Source: an uncultured Alteromonas sp.
GTDB lineage: Bacteria; Pseudomonadota; Gammaproteobacteria; Enterobacterales; Alteromonadaceae
Direction: 5' to 3'
NCBI RefSeq assembly: GCF_913058315.1
Contig: NZ_CAJXQY010000033.1
Span: forward strand, 1-37,686
DNA: 37,686 bases
Shown: one piece after another, positions 1 to 7,805 of the stretch
Layout of the letters: each line of letters begins with the position of its first letter
Position numbering within the stretch: the first letter of the stretch is position 1
Notes under the pieces: generated by a model
Told to the model about the DNA's origin: nothing
Seen by the model: only the letters and a program-made list of their open reading frames with translations
Database searches by the model: none
Translations under genes and position numbers: made by a program

Positions 1-879
1 GTGCCCCGGCAGGATAACAATGTGCTCCTGATCCACTTCGCGGATGGCGTGATACAGGCCGGTGACGTTTTCGGCCAGGGTTTCAGCATCGGTGCCCCAG
101 GGTTCATTTAGCACCCCATAGCCGGCTACGGCGGGCTCATCTTTGTAGCGCCCGGCAATCTGCTGCCATAACCAGCGGGTACGTTCCTGGTTTTCGGCAA
201 CGTTATCGCCTTCCCAATATTCGTTTTTACCTTCGCAGCCGCTGTGATGTTCCCAGCCTTGCGCGCCGGCGGCACCATGTAAGTCGAGTACCACCCACAT
301 ATTACGGGCTTTGGCCTCTTCAATCGCGTAGTCGAGATATTGCCAGGCGTCATCTCGCAATGTCATAGGGTTAGCGTCGTCTTCAATCAGCTGATAGGGG
401 AAAGGCAGGCGAATAAGATTGAATCCGGCGTCCTGAAGAATGTCCCAGTCACGCTCGGTAATAAAGTTGTCGCGATAAACGTCCATCAGGCGCGCGCGCT
501 CGTCGGCGCCGAAACGCTCTTCCAGTGTGCCTTCAAAAGTACACTGATCGACAATGCCCTCGCCAACCGGATTGTCACCATTGTTGAGCATCCACATTTC
601 CAGCATCAGCCAGTTGCCCAGGTTAACGCCGCGCAGCGAGACGATTTCGCCTTGTTCGTTCATCCAGCGCTCGCGGTCCTGCTTGAGCATGCTGTATTGC
701 TCGTCACCAGCTTTAGGCTCTGGCGGGGCAAAGTCATAAACGGTTTCGCCGTTATTACTATTGGCGTCGCTTGCTTCATCGAGGCCGCAGCCGGCCATAT
801 TGAGTGCCAGACCACTCAAGGCAATAAGTTGAGCCAGTTTTGTCAGCGTAAACTTATTTTTGTTATCTGTTATTTTCAC
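1..879 (-). CDS. GH5 exo-1,3-beta-glucanase-like lipoprotein (3' end cut by window edge)
   Basis: The frame stays open from a GTG at 879 to the window edge (293 codons seen). The GTG follows a GGAG seven bases upstream. The N-terminus is a lipoprotein signal ending LALNMAGC (lipid Cys31). The mature part begins the fold of yeast Exg1-like GH5 enzymes: RGVNLGNWLMLE (res 83-94), NLIRLPF (154-160), VVLDLHGAAG (196-205), and YGVLNEPWG (254-262), where E259 is the expected acid/base. The nucleophile Glu would lie outside the window. From family knowledge it should trim beta-1,3-glucan or related oligosaccharides at the cell surface or in the periplasm. It sits downstream of the halogenase operon and is separated from it by a terminator. 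It has its own GAACGTTC site at 999-1006, which links it to the receptor and GH3 genes. The subfamily and exact linkage are not certain. Confidence 0.85.
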   Translation of the reverse strand, partial: MKITDNKNKFTLTKLAQLIALSGLALNMAGCGLDEASDANSNNGETVYDFAPPEPKAGDEQYSMLKQDRERWMNEQGEIVSLRGVNLGNWLMLEMWMLNNGDNPVGEGIVDQCTFEGTLEERFGADERARLMDVYRDNFITERDWDILQDAGFNLIRLPFPYQLIEDDANPMTLRDDAWQYLDYAIEEAKARNMWVVLDLHGAAGAQGWEHHSGCEGKNEYWEGDNVAENQERTRWLWQQIAGRYKDEPAVAGYGVLNEPWGTDAETLAENVTGLYHAIREVDQEHIVILPGH

Positions 880-998
880 CGGTTTTCTCCGAGTTGCTCC
901 AAGGGTTTGTCGGTGCGCGTGAACCAACAAGTTTGCAACAATCAGTTAACCAAATTTTGGCTTAAGACGATTCCGAGTCAGCGCGAAAACGCCAATTA

Positions 999-1006
999 GA
1001 ACGTTC
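999..1006. promoter_or_regulatory. GAACGTTC palindromic operator candidate before GH5
   Basis: Perfect 8-bp palindrome 120 bp upstream of the GH5 GTG. A degenerate copy, GAACGTGT, lies at 1019-1026, 20 bp centre to centre. The same palindrome precedes the TonB receptor and the GH3/AraC pair, so it is probably a shared regulator site (inference). Confidence 0.55.
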
Positions 1007-1046
1007 GAATAAGCGTCAGAACGTGTGTTTTCACTCGCTTGGGCAT

Positions 1047-1072
1047 AAAAAAGCCCGGCCATAGGGCCGGGC
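1047..1072 (-). terminator. Rho-independent terminator after the halogenase operon
   Basis: Read on the minus strand: an 8-bp perfect GC stem GCCCGGCC/GGCCGGGC with a 4-base loop, followed by six T. It lies 25 bp past the halogenase stop, so it should end the receptor-SapC-cupin-halogenase transcript before the GH5 promoter. Confidence 0.9.
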
Positions 1073-1096
1073 GGCTTAATATCACTTAAGCGGCGC

Positions 1097-2581
1097 TTAC
1101 CGATTTACATAATGGCGTAAATAGTCCAGATGGTGAGGTAATTGCGCAACCCTGTTGGCAATCTGCTGGCGGATCTGGGTCAGAAACCGGCTCAGTTCAT
1201 CGTCATTCATATTGTTCACAATGGGATGGTAGGCCTCTGGCTGCAAACCTTGCCCGAGCATTACCTGCTGCCAGGAGTCTTCAAAAAGCTCGTTACGTTC
1301 TTTGAGTACCCGGCCGGTTTGCGCAAACAGTTCGAGTTTTTCCTGCAATGTGTCGGGCACTGTCATCTGCTGACAGTATTGCCACAATGGGCTGTCCCGA
1401 CGTTGGGTGACCTTGTAATGGAGGATCACGAAGTCGCGGATGCCAATCAGTTCCAGCTCTGCCTGCTTGTTGAACTCATGGATTTCGCTGCGCTTTATGC
1501 CGTTTAGCGGAAAAAAGTCCAGCAAACGTAAAATCGCTGAAGAGATCAGATGGATGCTGGTGGACTCCAGCGGTTCCAGGAAACCCGATGACAACCCGAT
1601 AGCTACACAGTTTTTATGCCATTGCTTGCGCCGCTTGCCGGTTCTGAATGAAATCCTTTTCGGCTCGGTGAGGGGCGCTGCCTGTAAACCGGAAAGTAAT
1701 TGGTCTTCGGCATCAGCATCGCTGATGGTATTACTCGCATAAACGACACCATTGCCCTGGCGACCCGTAAGCGGGATTTGCCATTGCCAGCCATGAGGTT
1801 GCGCGATTGAACGAGTATAAGGAAGCGGCTGATGACTATGTTCAGATTGCACTGCTATGGCACGATCGCAGGGCAGCCAGTGCGACCAATCCTCAAAACC
1901 GGTATGCAGCGCCTGCTCTATCAGGCGTCCGCGAAAGCCGGTACAGTCGATAAATAAGTCACCACGAACAATTTCACCCTGGCTGAGTGTGAGAGAGTCT
2001 ATGTTACCGGTGCCCGGGTTGATAGCTACATCGCTAATGGTGCCTTCGATACGTTTTACACCACGTTGTTCACTGAAATGGCGCAGGTAGCGTGCGTAAT
2101 TGCCTGCATCCAGGTGGTAGGCATAATTCAGATTACTGGGTTGGGTATGAGCGAAGCGTTCAGTCGCCGCAGCCTGATGCTCCGGGCAGTAGTCGCCGTA
2201 GTCATGAGCGATGCCAAGTTGCTGGCCTTTGAGCCAGAAATGCTGGAATCCGCAGGCCCAGCAGTCCTGCCCTGTGTGGCCAAAAGCATGGATATACTTA
2301 TGGCCCGTGTGACGCCAGTTCACAAATTCGATGCCGAGTTTAAAGGTCGCCTGGGTGGCGGCCATGAACTCCTGCTCGTCAATACCAAGCAGGCGATGAA
2401 AATACTGTAGTGTGGGAATGGTGGCTTCACCCACTCCTACTGTACCGATAGCATCGGATTCCACCAGAGTAATATTGAGTTGCTTGCCCAGTGTCTGGCT
2501 TAGGGCCGCGGCGGTCATCCAGCCGGCGGTACCGCCACCGGCAATGACGATTCGTTGTATTCTATCAGGCGTGTCTGTCAT
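1097..2581 (-). CDS. Flavin-dependent tryptophan halogenase family protein
   Basis: 494 aa, near the usual length of PrnA/RebH-type halogenases. The FAD-binding motif GGGTAGW is at residues 15-21. The conserved GVGEATIPTL (49-58) and a lysine at K81 (ATFKLGIEF) match the catalytic Lys79 region of PrnA. WQWQIP at 265-270 is the WxWxIP signature separating halogenases from monooxygenases. GFLEPLEST matches the flavin/chloride-binding region. Family enzymes use FADH2, O2 and halide to halogenate an aromatic substrate and need a separate flavin reductase, which is not seen here. The ATG overlaps the stop of the cupin gene by 4 bases (ATGA), so the two are translationally coupled in an operon led by a TonB receptor. 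The real substrate is unknown; free tryptophan is only the family default. Confidence 0.88.
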   Translation of the reverse strand: MTDTPDRIQRIVIAGGGTAGWMTAAALSQTLGKQLNITLVESDAIGTVGVGEATIPTLQYFHRLLGIDEQEFMAATQATFKLGIEFVNWRHTGHKYIHAFGHTGQDCWACGFQHFWLKGQQLGIAHDYGDYCPEHQAAATERFAHTQPSNLNYAYHLDAGNYARYLRHFSEQRGVKRIEGTISDVAINPGTGNIDSLTLSQGEIVRGDLFIDCTGFRGRLIEQALHTGFEDWSHWLPCDRAIAVQSEHSHQPLPYTRSIAQPHGWQWQIPLTGRQGNGVVYASNTISDADAEDQLLSGLQAAPLTEPKRISFRTGKRRKQWHKNCVAIGLSSGFLEPLESTSIHLISSAILRLLDFFPLNGIKRSEIHEFNKQAELELIGIRDFVILHYKVTQRRDSPLWQYCQQMTVPDTLQEKLELFAQTGRVLKERNELFEDSWQQVMLGQGLQPEAYHPIVNNMNDDELSRFLTQIRQQIANRVAQLPHHLDYLRHYVNR

Positions 2582-3624
2582 CGGTTTAGTGCTTGTAGTA
2601 ACAGGCTGCGCAAACGACGGGCAGTCTCTTCACCTGGCTGGCTCAGAATGCCTCTGGCCTGTTCGGGAATATGGTCGTGCTGCGTACCATGTTGATTAAA
2701 AACGTAGTGATTAAACATATCCTGCCAGATTTGTTTTTCCTCGGGCGGGAGTCCGGCAATGCTCAGTAAAGCATGTTGCAGCGCATTGATGGGCGCATCC
2801 ATAAAGTCAGGTGTGGTGCGCCACCAGTAGTTGACCAACAGGTTAAACGGAGCAAGAGCTTCTACCTCGTGCCACCACATACTGGGAATAAACAGCGCAT
2901 CACCTGCTTCCAGCTCGGCAATCTGCATGTGGTCCATTGCCTGGCGAAAGCGCGGAAAGCGTTGTTCATCAATAGCGTGCAAATCTACCAGACTGACCGG
3001 CTGGCCGGAGGGGGTATTCTCGAGCGGGCCGATATAAAGGTTGGGTGTCTGATCCGGTGGAAACAGCGTAAAGCGACGACGACCAGCTACGCAGCAAGCG
3101 ATGTTCAGGGGCAGGTCCTGATGAATGGCTACGCGGGTCTTGTTACCTACCCATAAGCCATTTCGCGGTTGCTCGTGGGGCACTGGTACCCTGGGGTTTT
3201 GCGTTTCAAAGCCAGGCAGGTACTGCTGTAAATGGGTACCCCCGATAAAAATAGAGGGGGGCGCAGTCATCGTTTGGGTATCGAGTAACTTGCGCAAAAT
3301 CAGGCCCAGGTCGGCGGCTACCTTCTCAAAATTAAAGCCGCTCATATCCTCATTGTAAAAAAAGCGCCCGTTAATGTCGGGGGCGCCGAAGAAAAAGCCC
3401 AGGGGTTCACCGCTGTAATGTTCAAGCAGGTGCTGGCAAAGGCGATCTGCACTGTACTTGCCGTGCTGCACTGCCTGCCAATGACTGATATATCCGCTGA
3501 GCCTGACCGGTTGCTGACTGGTTAACAGCCAGTCAGGCAGATCGCTGCCGGGCGCCAGAGTAACGCTTCGACAGCGACGTGCTGAATCAACTACCGACAC
3601 CGGCTTGTACTCTTTTGCGTTCAA
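2578..3624 (-). CDS. Cupin_8 (JmjC-like) Fe(II)/2-oxoglutarate oxygenase family protein
   Basis: 348 aa from a TTG at 3624. The double-stranded beta-helix core carries a HxD...H triad: HQD with H168 and D170, and H252 in WWHEVE, with FTLFPP and GDALFIPSMWW between. This pattern is typical of cupin-like JmjC hydroxylases (FIH/TYW5 relatives). The family hydroxylates protein or small-molecule targets with Fe(II) and 2-oxoglutarate; the target here is unknown. The TTG start overlaps the SapC gene by 38 bases. A GTG at 3600, preceded by AAGAG, would shorten the protein by 8 residues and cut the overlap to 14 bases, and is an equally fair choice. The gene is coupled by ATGA to the halogenase downstream, so both may act on the same substrate (inference). 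Confidence 0.82.
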   Translation of the reverse strand: MNAKEYKPVSVVDSARRCRSVTLAPGSDLPDWLLTSQQPVRLSGYISHWQAVQHGKYSADRLCQHLLEHYSGEPLGFFFGAPDINGRFFYNEDMSGFNFEKVAADLGLILRKLLDTQTMTAPPSIFIGGTHLQQYLPGFETQNPRVPVPHEQPRNGLWVGNKTRVAIHQDLPLNIACCVAGRRRFTLFPPDQTPNLYIGPLENTPSGQPVSLVDLHAIDEQRFPRFRQAMDHMQIAELEAGDALFIPSMWWHEVEALAPFNLLVNYWWRTTPDFMDAPINALQHALLSIAGLPPEEKQIWQDMFNHYVFNQHGTQHDHIPEQARGILSQPGEETARRLRSLLLQALNR

Positions 3625-4315
3625 TTAAACCCGCGAAATTAGACTGGCTGGCAAGCACAAAATGGATCAGCTGTAATATGCCGCTTTTATGCAGTTGAAG
3701 TACTACGCTATCGTCTAGCTCGCGCAGTTTATCTTCATTAATGGTGTAGTAGCCAGCGAGGCGGTGCTTATCTGCGCCATCCAGGCTGACATCCAGAAAG
3801 AAGCTCTCCAACAAATCATGCTCAATCAATGCTCGGTGAAAAGCCGCAGTTTCTGCTTCCCGTTCGCGAATGGCGTTCAATATATCGGTAACCTGCTGTA
3901 AATACTCGCTGTGACCGCCATGGGGTAAGAATAATGGTTCTCCTTCGACCTCACTAACCTTCGGACTATCAAGGTCAACCAGCAGTACCGGCTGTGACTC
4001 GCGCTGTTCACTCGGGCCGCGCATGCCAATTAAAAATGGCTGGCGCTCGATCATCAAAGGTATATAGCTGGCATCCCAACCTGCTTCGGTGAGATACAGG
4101 TTTTCGTTCTGTTCAAGGCCGAGCAGTGCCACGGCATGAAACGTTTGTTTTTGTTCATCCTTATAGAACACGATGGGATATTCGTGCTGCAGACGGCGAA
4201 ACTCAAAAGGCAGCGCCAGTGTGATCATGAGCGATTCATTGAGCGCCGGCGTGTGCTGACGGATAATCCGTAAATCTTTGTGGGCAATATTATTCAGAGC
4301 GACCGGGTTAGCCAT
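3587..4315 (-). CDS. SapC family protein
   Basis: 242 aa from the ATG at 4315, chosen because GGAG lies five bases upstream. A longer in-frame reading to 4378 has no such site. Features such as SLMITLALPFEF, YPIVFYKDE and the C-terminal LIERKR fit the SapC family (PF07277), first named in Campylobacter surface-layer work and often found behind TonB receptors in Alteromonadales and Caulobacter-type loci. No signal peptide or membrane segment is visible, so it is probably cytoplasmic. Its biochemical role is not established. It is the second gene of the receptor operon, 119 bp after the receptor stop, and runs directly into the cupin gene. Confidence 0.82.
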   Translation of the reverse strand: MANPVALNNIAHKDLRIIRQHTPALNESLMITLALPFEFRRLQHEYPIVFYKDEQKQTFHAVALLGLEQNENLYLTEAGWDASYIPLMIERQPFLIGMRGPSEQRESQPVLLVDLDSPKVSEVEGEPLFLPHGGHSEYLQQVTDILNAIREREAETAAFHRALIEHDLLESFFLDVSLDGADKHRLAGYYTINEDKLRELDDSVVLQLHKSGILQLIHFVLASQSNFAGLIERKRVQAGVGS

Positions 4316-4434
4316 ATATGCTCCTTGTTGTTTTTGATTAGACACTATACCGAAAAAGCCACACCGAAAGTAAGGCACGCAAAAAGCATAAAACGTGCGT
4401 TACTCCCAGTGCGGCCACGGGTAATGATTAAAAC

Positions 4435-7413
4435 TTAAAATGTATAACGCATACCCAGGTTATACCGCGGCGAAGACTGCCTTAAGTTAATCAGCATTTG
4501 CTCATGTCGACCATGCTGGCGCTGATACTCATTGGTCAGGTTAATGCCTTCGGCAAACACCGCGAGGTTTTCGGTTACGTTATAACTAACGTTAACATCC
4601 CACTGCCCATAGGCCTCGGTGTAGACCGGGTTGTCGCCTGAGCCATCACCAATCCAGGCCAGGAACTTGTCGCGCCAGTTGTAGGCAATTCGTACCGATA
4701 ATTCATCGTTCTCATAGAAAGCGATAAAGTTGGCAGAGTCGGATAGACCAGTTAACGCATACTGCGGCGCCAGTGAGGCGTTGTCATAATACAGATCACC
4801 GTCTACCAGGGTGCCGTTAACGTTTACACCAAAACCGGAATCCCAGAACATATGCTGTACCGCTACTTCCCAGCCATGTACGTTGTTATCACGCTGGTTG
4901 TACGGGATGGTAATTTCGAACTGGGCCAGTTCATCTTCCGGACTGGCATCAATCACCACATCGCCGTGCTCGTTAAGATACACGTTAGGGTCGCTGTCCA
5001 GGTAGTTATCCAGAATGTACTGGCGAATTTCGCCGTTACCGGTAAAGCCAGCCGCGCGTGCTGCGTCCGCTCTTGGGCCCTGAGCCGGGTTGCGCAGGCC
5101 AAAGGCCGATTCAGTGATGGTGCGACGACCAACAAAGTTTTCTACGTCTTTATTAAACCAGCCGATGGCCGCATAACTGGCTTCCTCGTAGTACCACTCA
5201 AGCGACAGATCGTAGTTAGTTGACTCCAGGGGTAACAAGGCTGGGTTGCCTCGCGAGCCAGAGCCCTGGATGGTCGTTATCTGGCCGCCCAGGGTCTTAC
5301 CGCCCTGCATATCACCGTAGCTTGGTCGTGAAATGGTTTTGCTATAGGACGCGCGGGCCACAATATCTTCAGTCAGCTCAACCTTGAAGTCGATGCTTGG
5401 CAGCAGATTGTCGTAGTCGCCGTATTCGTCAGTAAATACCGAGTCGCCGGTTGGCTGTAATACCAGCTCATTGGTACTGCTCCAGGAAATACCGTCGTAG
5501 CTGGGCACCAGTGCTGAAGCATGCGTATCGGTTTTTTCATAGCGTAAACCAGTAACAATGTTGGCCGGCATATCACCAATATCAAAGACCAGGTTAGCCT
5601 GCACATAGGCCGAGGTCATTTCTTCGTCGGTGTAGCGGTCTGTGGTGTAGTTGGTGCCGCCACAGAAGCGCGGTCCGCAAGGCCATTCCACAGCGTTTTC
5701 ATTATAGAAGTTCGCGGCGGTGTAGTCGGCTATCTGAACGAAATCCCAATCGATAAAATAAGCTTCTAGATCCGGGTCACTATGGCCGGGAATATTATCG
5801 AACATGGCGGGTAATGACCGCTGGGTAAACCAGCTGTCTTCCCAGTCTTCCGGTTCACCTACACCGCTCCAGGTCCCCCGCGTAGCGCTGGCATACTTGG
5901 AGTGGTTGCTGGTTTCTGTACGGGCAATACCGAAATCGATACTTTCAATAAAGCCGGTGTCAAAGGTATAGGTACCATTGGCCTGGAATTGTTCCAGATC
6001 GGTGCGCTCGTGGTTATTGCCAAAGTTACTGCCGGCGCCAATCATATCGGCTGGCTCAAAACCGTCTACCCCTTCCGGGTACTCAATACCGAGAACCGGC
6101 AACACCTGCGAGAAATCCACGGTGGTACGAATACGGTTATTGGAGATCATTGCCAGTGAACCCCAACTGCCATACGGGCTATTGGGTTCGTGTTTGGCTG
6201 AGGCCGTATGGTAATCAAACTCCAGGAACAGGTTATCGCTGAGCTGGTATTCCAGGTTCAGACCAAGGGAGTTATTGGTATTCTTGGTCGACGAGAAACC
6301 GCGACCAGAGTTAATGCCGATACCTTCGCCGCGCTGAGCGTCGGCGCTGAAGTTGTCGGTATCCTGATACTGGATGGGGTAAGCCACTCCCTCACTGTTA
6401 GGCTCTGACCATACCATGGTAGCGTTGTTATAATTAAACGAAAACCAGGTCGACATATCGGTTAATTCACGGTCGATACTGCGCTCTGAGTAGGTATAGT
6501 CCAGTCGGGCTTTTAGCTTATCGGTGGCCTGATACTCCAGAGTTAACTGGCCATTGATACGGGTTCGGTAGGCCTCGTTAAACTGATAAACCAGGTTTTG
6601 AGGTACCGCATAGGTTACCCCGTCGGCCGGTTTGTTTAAATAGGAATTATCCGGGTCTTCGGCGGGCAGGTTACCCCAGCCACCTTCATCCTGACCAGAA
6701 ATAAATGAGCGCCAGCCCGCACCAACCGAAGCATTGCTGTTGCCGCTGTCGCGTTTTTGGTAACTGCCGGTTAAGGAGACCCCAAACTTATCATCCAGGA
6801 AAGTCTCTGAATACAAGCCAGACAGTTCTGGCGTCCAGGTATCGCCGCGCTGGGTTGAGTCATCATTGACGGCCTTAAAACCGATACTTGCCTGACGACC
6901 AGGAGTGGCCAGTGGACGCGGGGTAATAATGTTGATGGTTCCACCCAGGCCGCCGGTAGCGATGGAGGCGCGCCCGGTTTTATAGACTTCTACCGCACTT
7001 ACCCCTTCAGAGGCGAGGTCAGCGAAATCAAAAGAACGGGTAGGTGTTGGCATTTGGCGGCCATTTAACAGTACCAGGTTTCTGTCGGCGCCAAAGCCCC
7101 GGATGGTTACGCGACTACCCTCGCCGTCTGAACGGTCGATGGATACGCCGGTGATCCGTTGTAAGGACTCTGCTAAGTTAGTATCCGGAAACTTACCTAT
7201 ATCTTCAGCCGAAATAGCTTCGACAACCCCATCACCAGACCGTTTAATATCCATAGCGCGGATCATACTGCCGCGGATACCACTGACTTCGATTATTTCA
7301 ACGGTATCGTCAGTGGTTTGTTCTTGTGCCTGAGTGGTAGAGATCATCGCCGAACTTAATACCAGTGACACCGATAAGGCGACCTGGCTTTTGGTAAAGG
7401 GGCGAGTTTTCAT
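4435..7413 (-). CDS. TonB-dependent receptor (probable beta-glucan oligosaccharide uptake)
   Basis: 992 aa from the ATG at 7413, preceded by GGGAG; this start leaves a clean signal peptide with cleavage near TTQA|QEQ (res 29/30). A TonB-box-like segment, VEIIEVSG, is at 38-45. The plug domain follows (DTNLAESLQRITGVSIDR, VTIRGFG, GGLGGTINIITPRP) and then a long 22-strand-type barrel ending in the outer-membrane C-terminal signal YNLGMRYTF. The size is that of the large carbohydrate TonB receptors of Alteromonadales. The substrate is inferred from the neighbours: GH5 and GH3 beta-glucanases share the GAACGTTC sites. It is the first gene of the operon with SapC, Cupin_8 and the halogenase. Confidence 0.92.
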   Translation of the reverse strand: MKTRPFTKSQVALSVSLVLSSAMISTTQAQEQTTDDTVEIIEVSGIRGSMIRAMDIKRSGDGVVEAISAEDIGKFPDTNLAESLQRITGVSIDRSDGEGSRVTIRGFGADRNLVLLNGRQMPTPTRSFDFADLASEGVSAVEVYKTGRASIATGGLGGTINIITPRPLATPGRQASIGFKAVNDDSTQRGDTWTPELSGLYSETFLDDKFGVSLTGSYQKRDSGNSNASVGAGWRSFISGQDEGGWGNLPAEDPDNSYLNKPADGVTYAVPQNLVYQFNEAYRTRINGQLTLEYQATDKLKARLDYTYSERSIDRELTDMSTWFSFNYNNATMVWSEPNSEGVAYPIQYQDTDNFSADAQRGEGIGINSGRGFSSTKNTNNSLGLNLEYQLSDNLFLEFDYHTASAKHEPNSPYGSWGSLAMISNNRIRTTVDFSQVLPVLGIEYPEGVDGFEPADMIGAGSNFGNNHERTDLEQFQANGTYTFDTGFIESIDFGIARTETSNHSKYASATRGTWSGVGEPEDWEDSWFTQRSLPAMFDNIPGHSDPDLEAYFIDWDFVQIADYTAANFYNENAVEWPCGPRFCGGTNYTTDRYTDEEMTSAYVQANLVFDIGDMPANIVTGLRYEKTDTHASALVPSYDGISWSSTNELVLQPTGDSVFTDEYGDYDNLLPSIDFKVELTEDIVARASYSKTISRPSYGDMQGGKTLGGQITTIQGSGSRGNPALLPLESTNYDLSLEWYYEEASYAAIGWFNKDVENFVGRRTITESAFGLRNPAQGPRADAARAAGFTGNGEIRQYILDNYLDSDPNVYLNEHGDVVIDASPEDELAQFEITIPYNQRDNNVHGWEVAVQHMFWDSGFGVNVNGTLVDGDLYYDNASLAPQYALTGLSDSANFIAFYENDELSVRIAYNWRDKFLAWIGDGSGDNPVYTEAYGQWDVNVSYNVTENLAVFAEGINLTNEYQRQHGRHEQMLINLRQSSPRYNLGMRYTF

Positions 7414-7805
7414 TATTTTCTCCCTTGCGCTAGCTTGGTTGTTGTGCTCGTGTTGTATGCAACTGCTCAACTTTTCATTAACATCTTTGAAAAGTATGGC
7501 GAAGCCTAACGCCGGGCTGAATGGATGTCGTTTTAATCACTCTGGATCCGTAAATACGAACGTTCTGATTCACGATTCGAACGTTCTGAACTTTTAAAAT
7601 CATTATTATTCAGTGGTTTATGTTTATAGGAGATGGTCAGGTTAAAGTAGCTTAATTGCGTGTGAGATGGCTTGAAACCGCCGTAAACCAGTGTGGAATT
7701 GACGGGCGTGACGACTTGTTACCATGACAATGTTAATGAAAGGCCTGGAATGGTGAGGGATGGCACAGCTGGCTACCGGTAGCCCGGCAACCAGACTGGC
7801 TAAGG
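7414..7805. other. Intergenic region before the receptor operon
   Basis: This 392-bp stretch separates the GH3 stop from the receptor ATG. It holds a pair of GAACGTTC palindromes (7558-7565 and 7579-7586) about 145-175 bp before the ATG, and a 14-bp perfect palindrome, GGCTACCGGTAGCC, at 7771-7784 just after GH3. No convincing small gene, tRNA or sigma70 promoter could be assigned by eye. Confidence 0.6.
7558..7586. promoter_or_regulatory. Tandem GAACGTTC operator candidates before the TonB receptor
   Basis: Two identical palindromes at 7558-7565 and 7579-7586, both inside the longer repeat CGAACGTTCTGA. The centres are 21 bp apart, two helical turns, so two dimers could bind the same DNA face. 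This is the strongest copy of the left-locus motif. Confidence 0.65.

Noticed and set aside
340..999. Plus-strand open frame of 219 codons opposite the GH5 gene
   Set aside because: It is a shadow of the GH5 frame on the other strand; the GH5 reading has family motifs and a ribosome site, this one has neither.
7414..7470. N-terminal extension of the first TonB receptor
   Set aside because: The extra 19 residues precede a complete signal peptide, and the ATG at 7413 has GGGAG in front.
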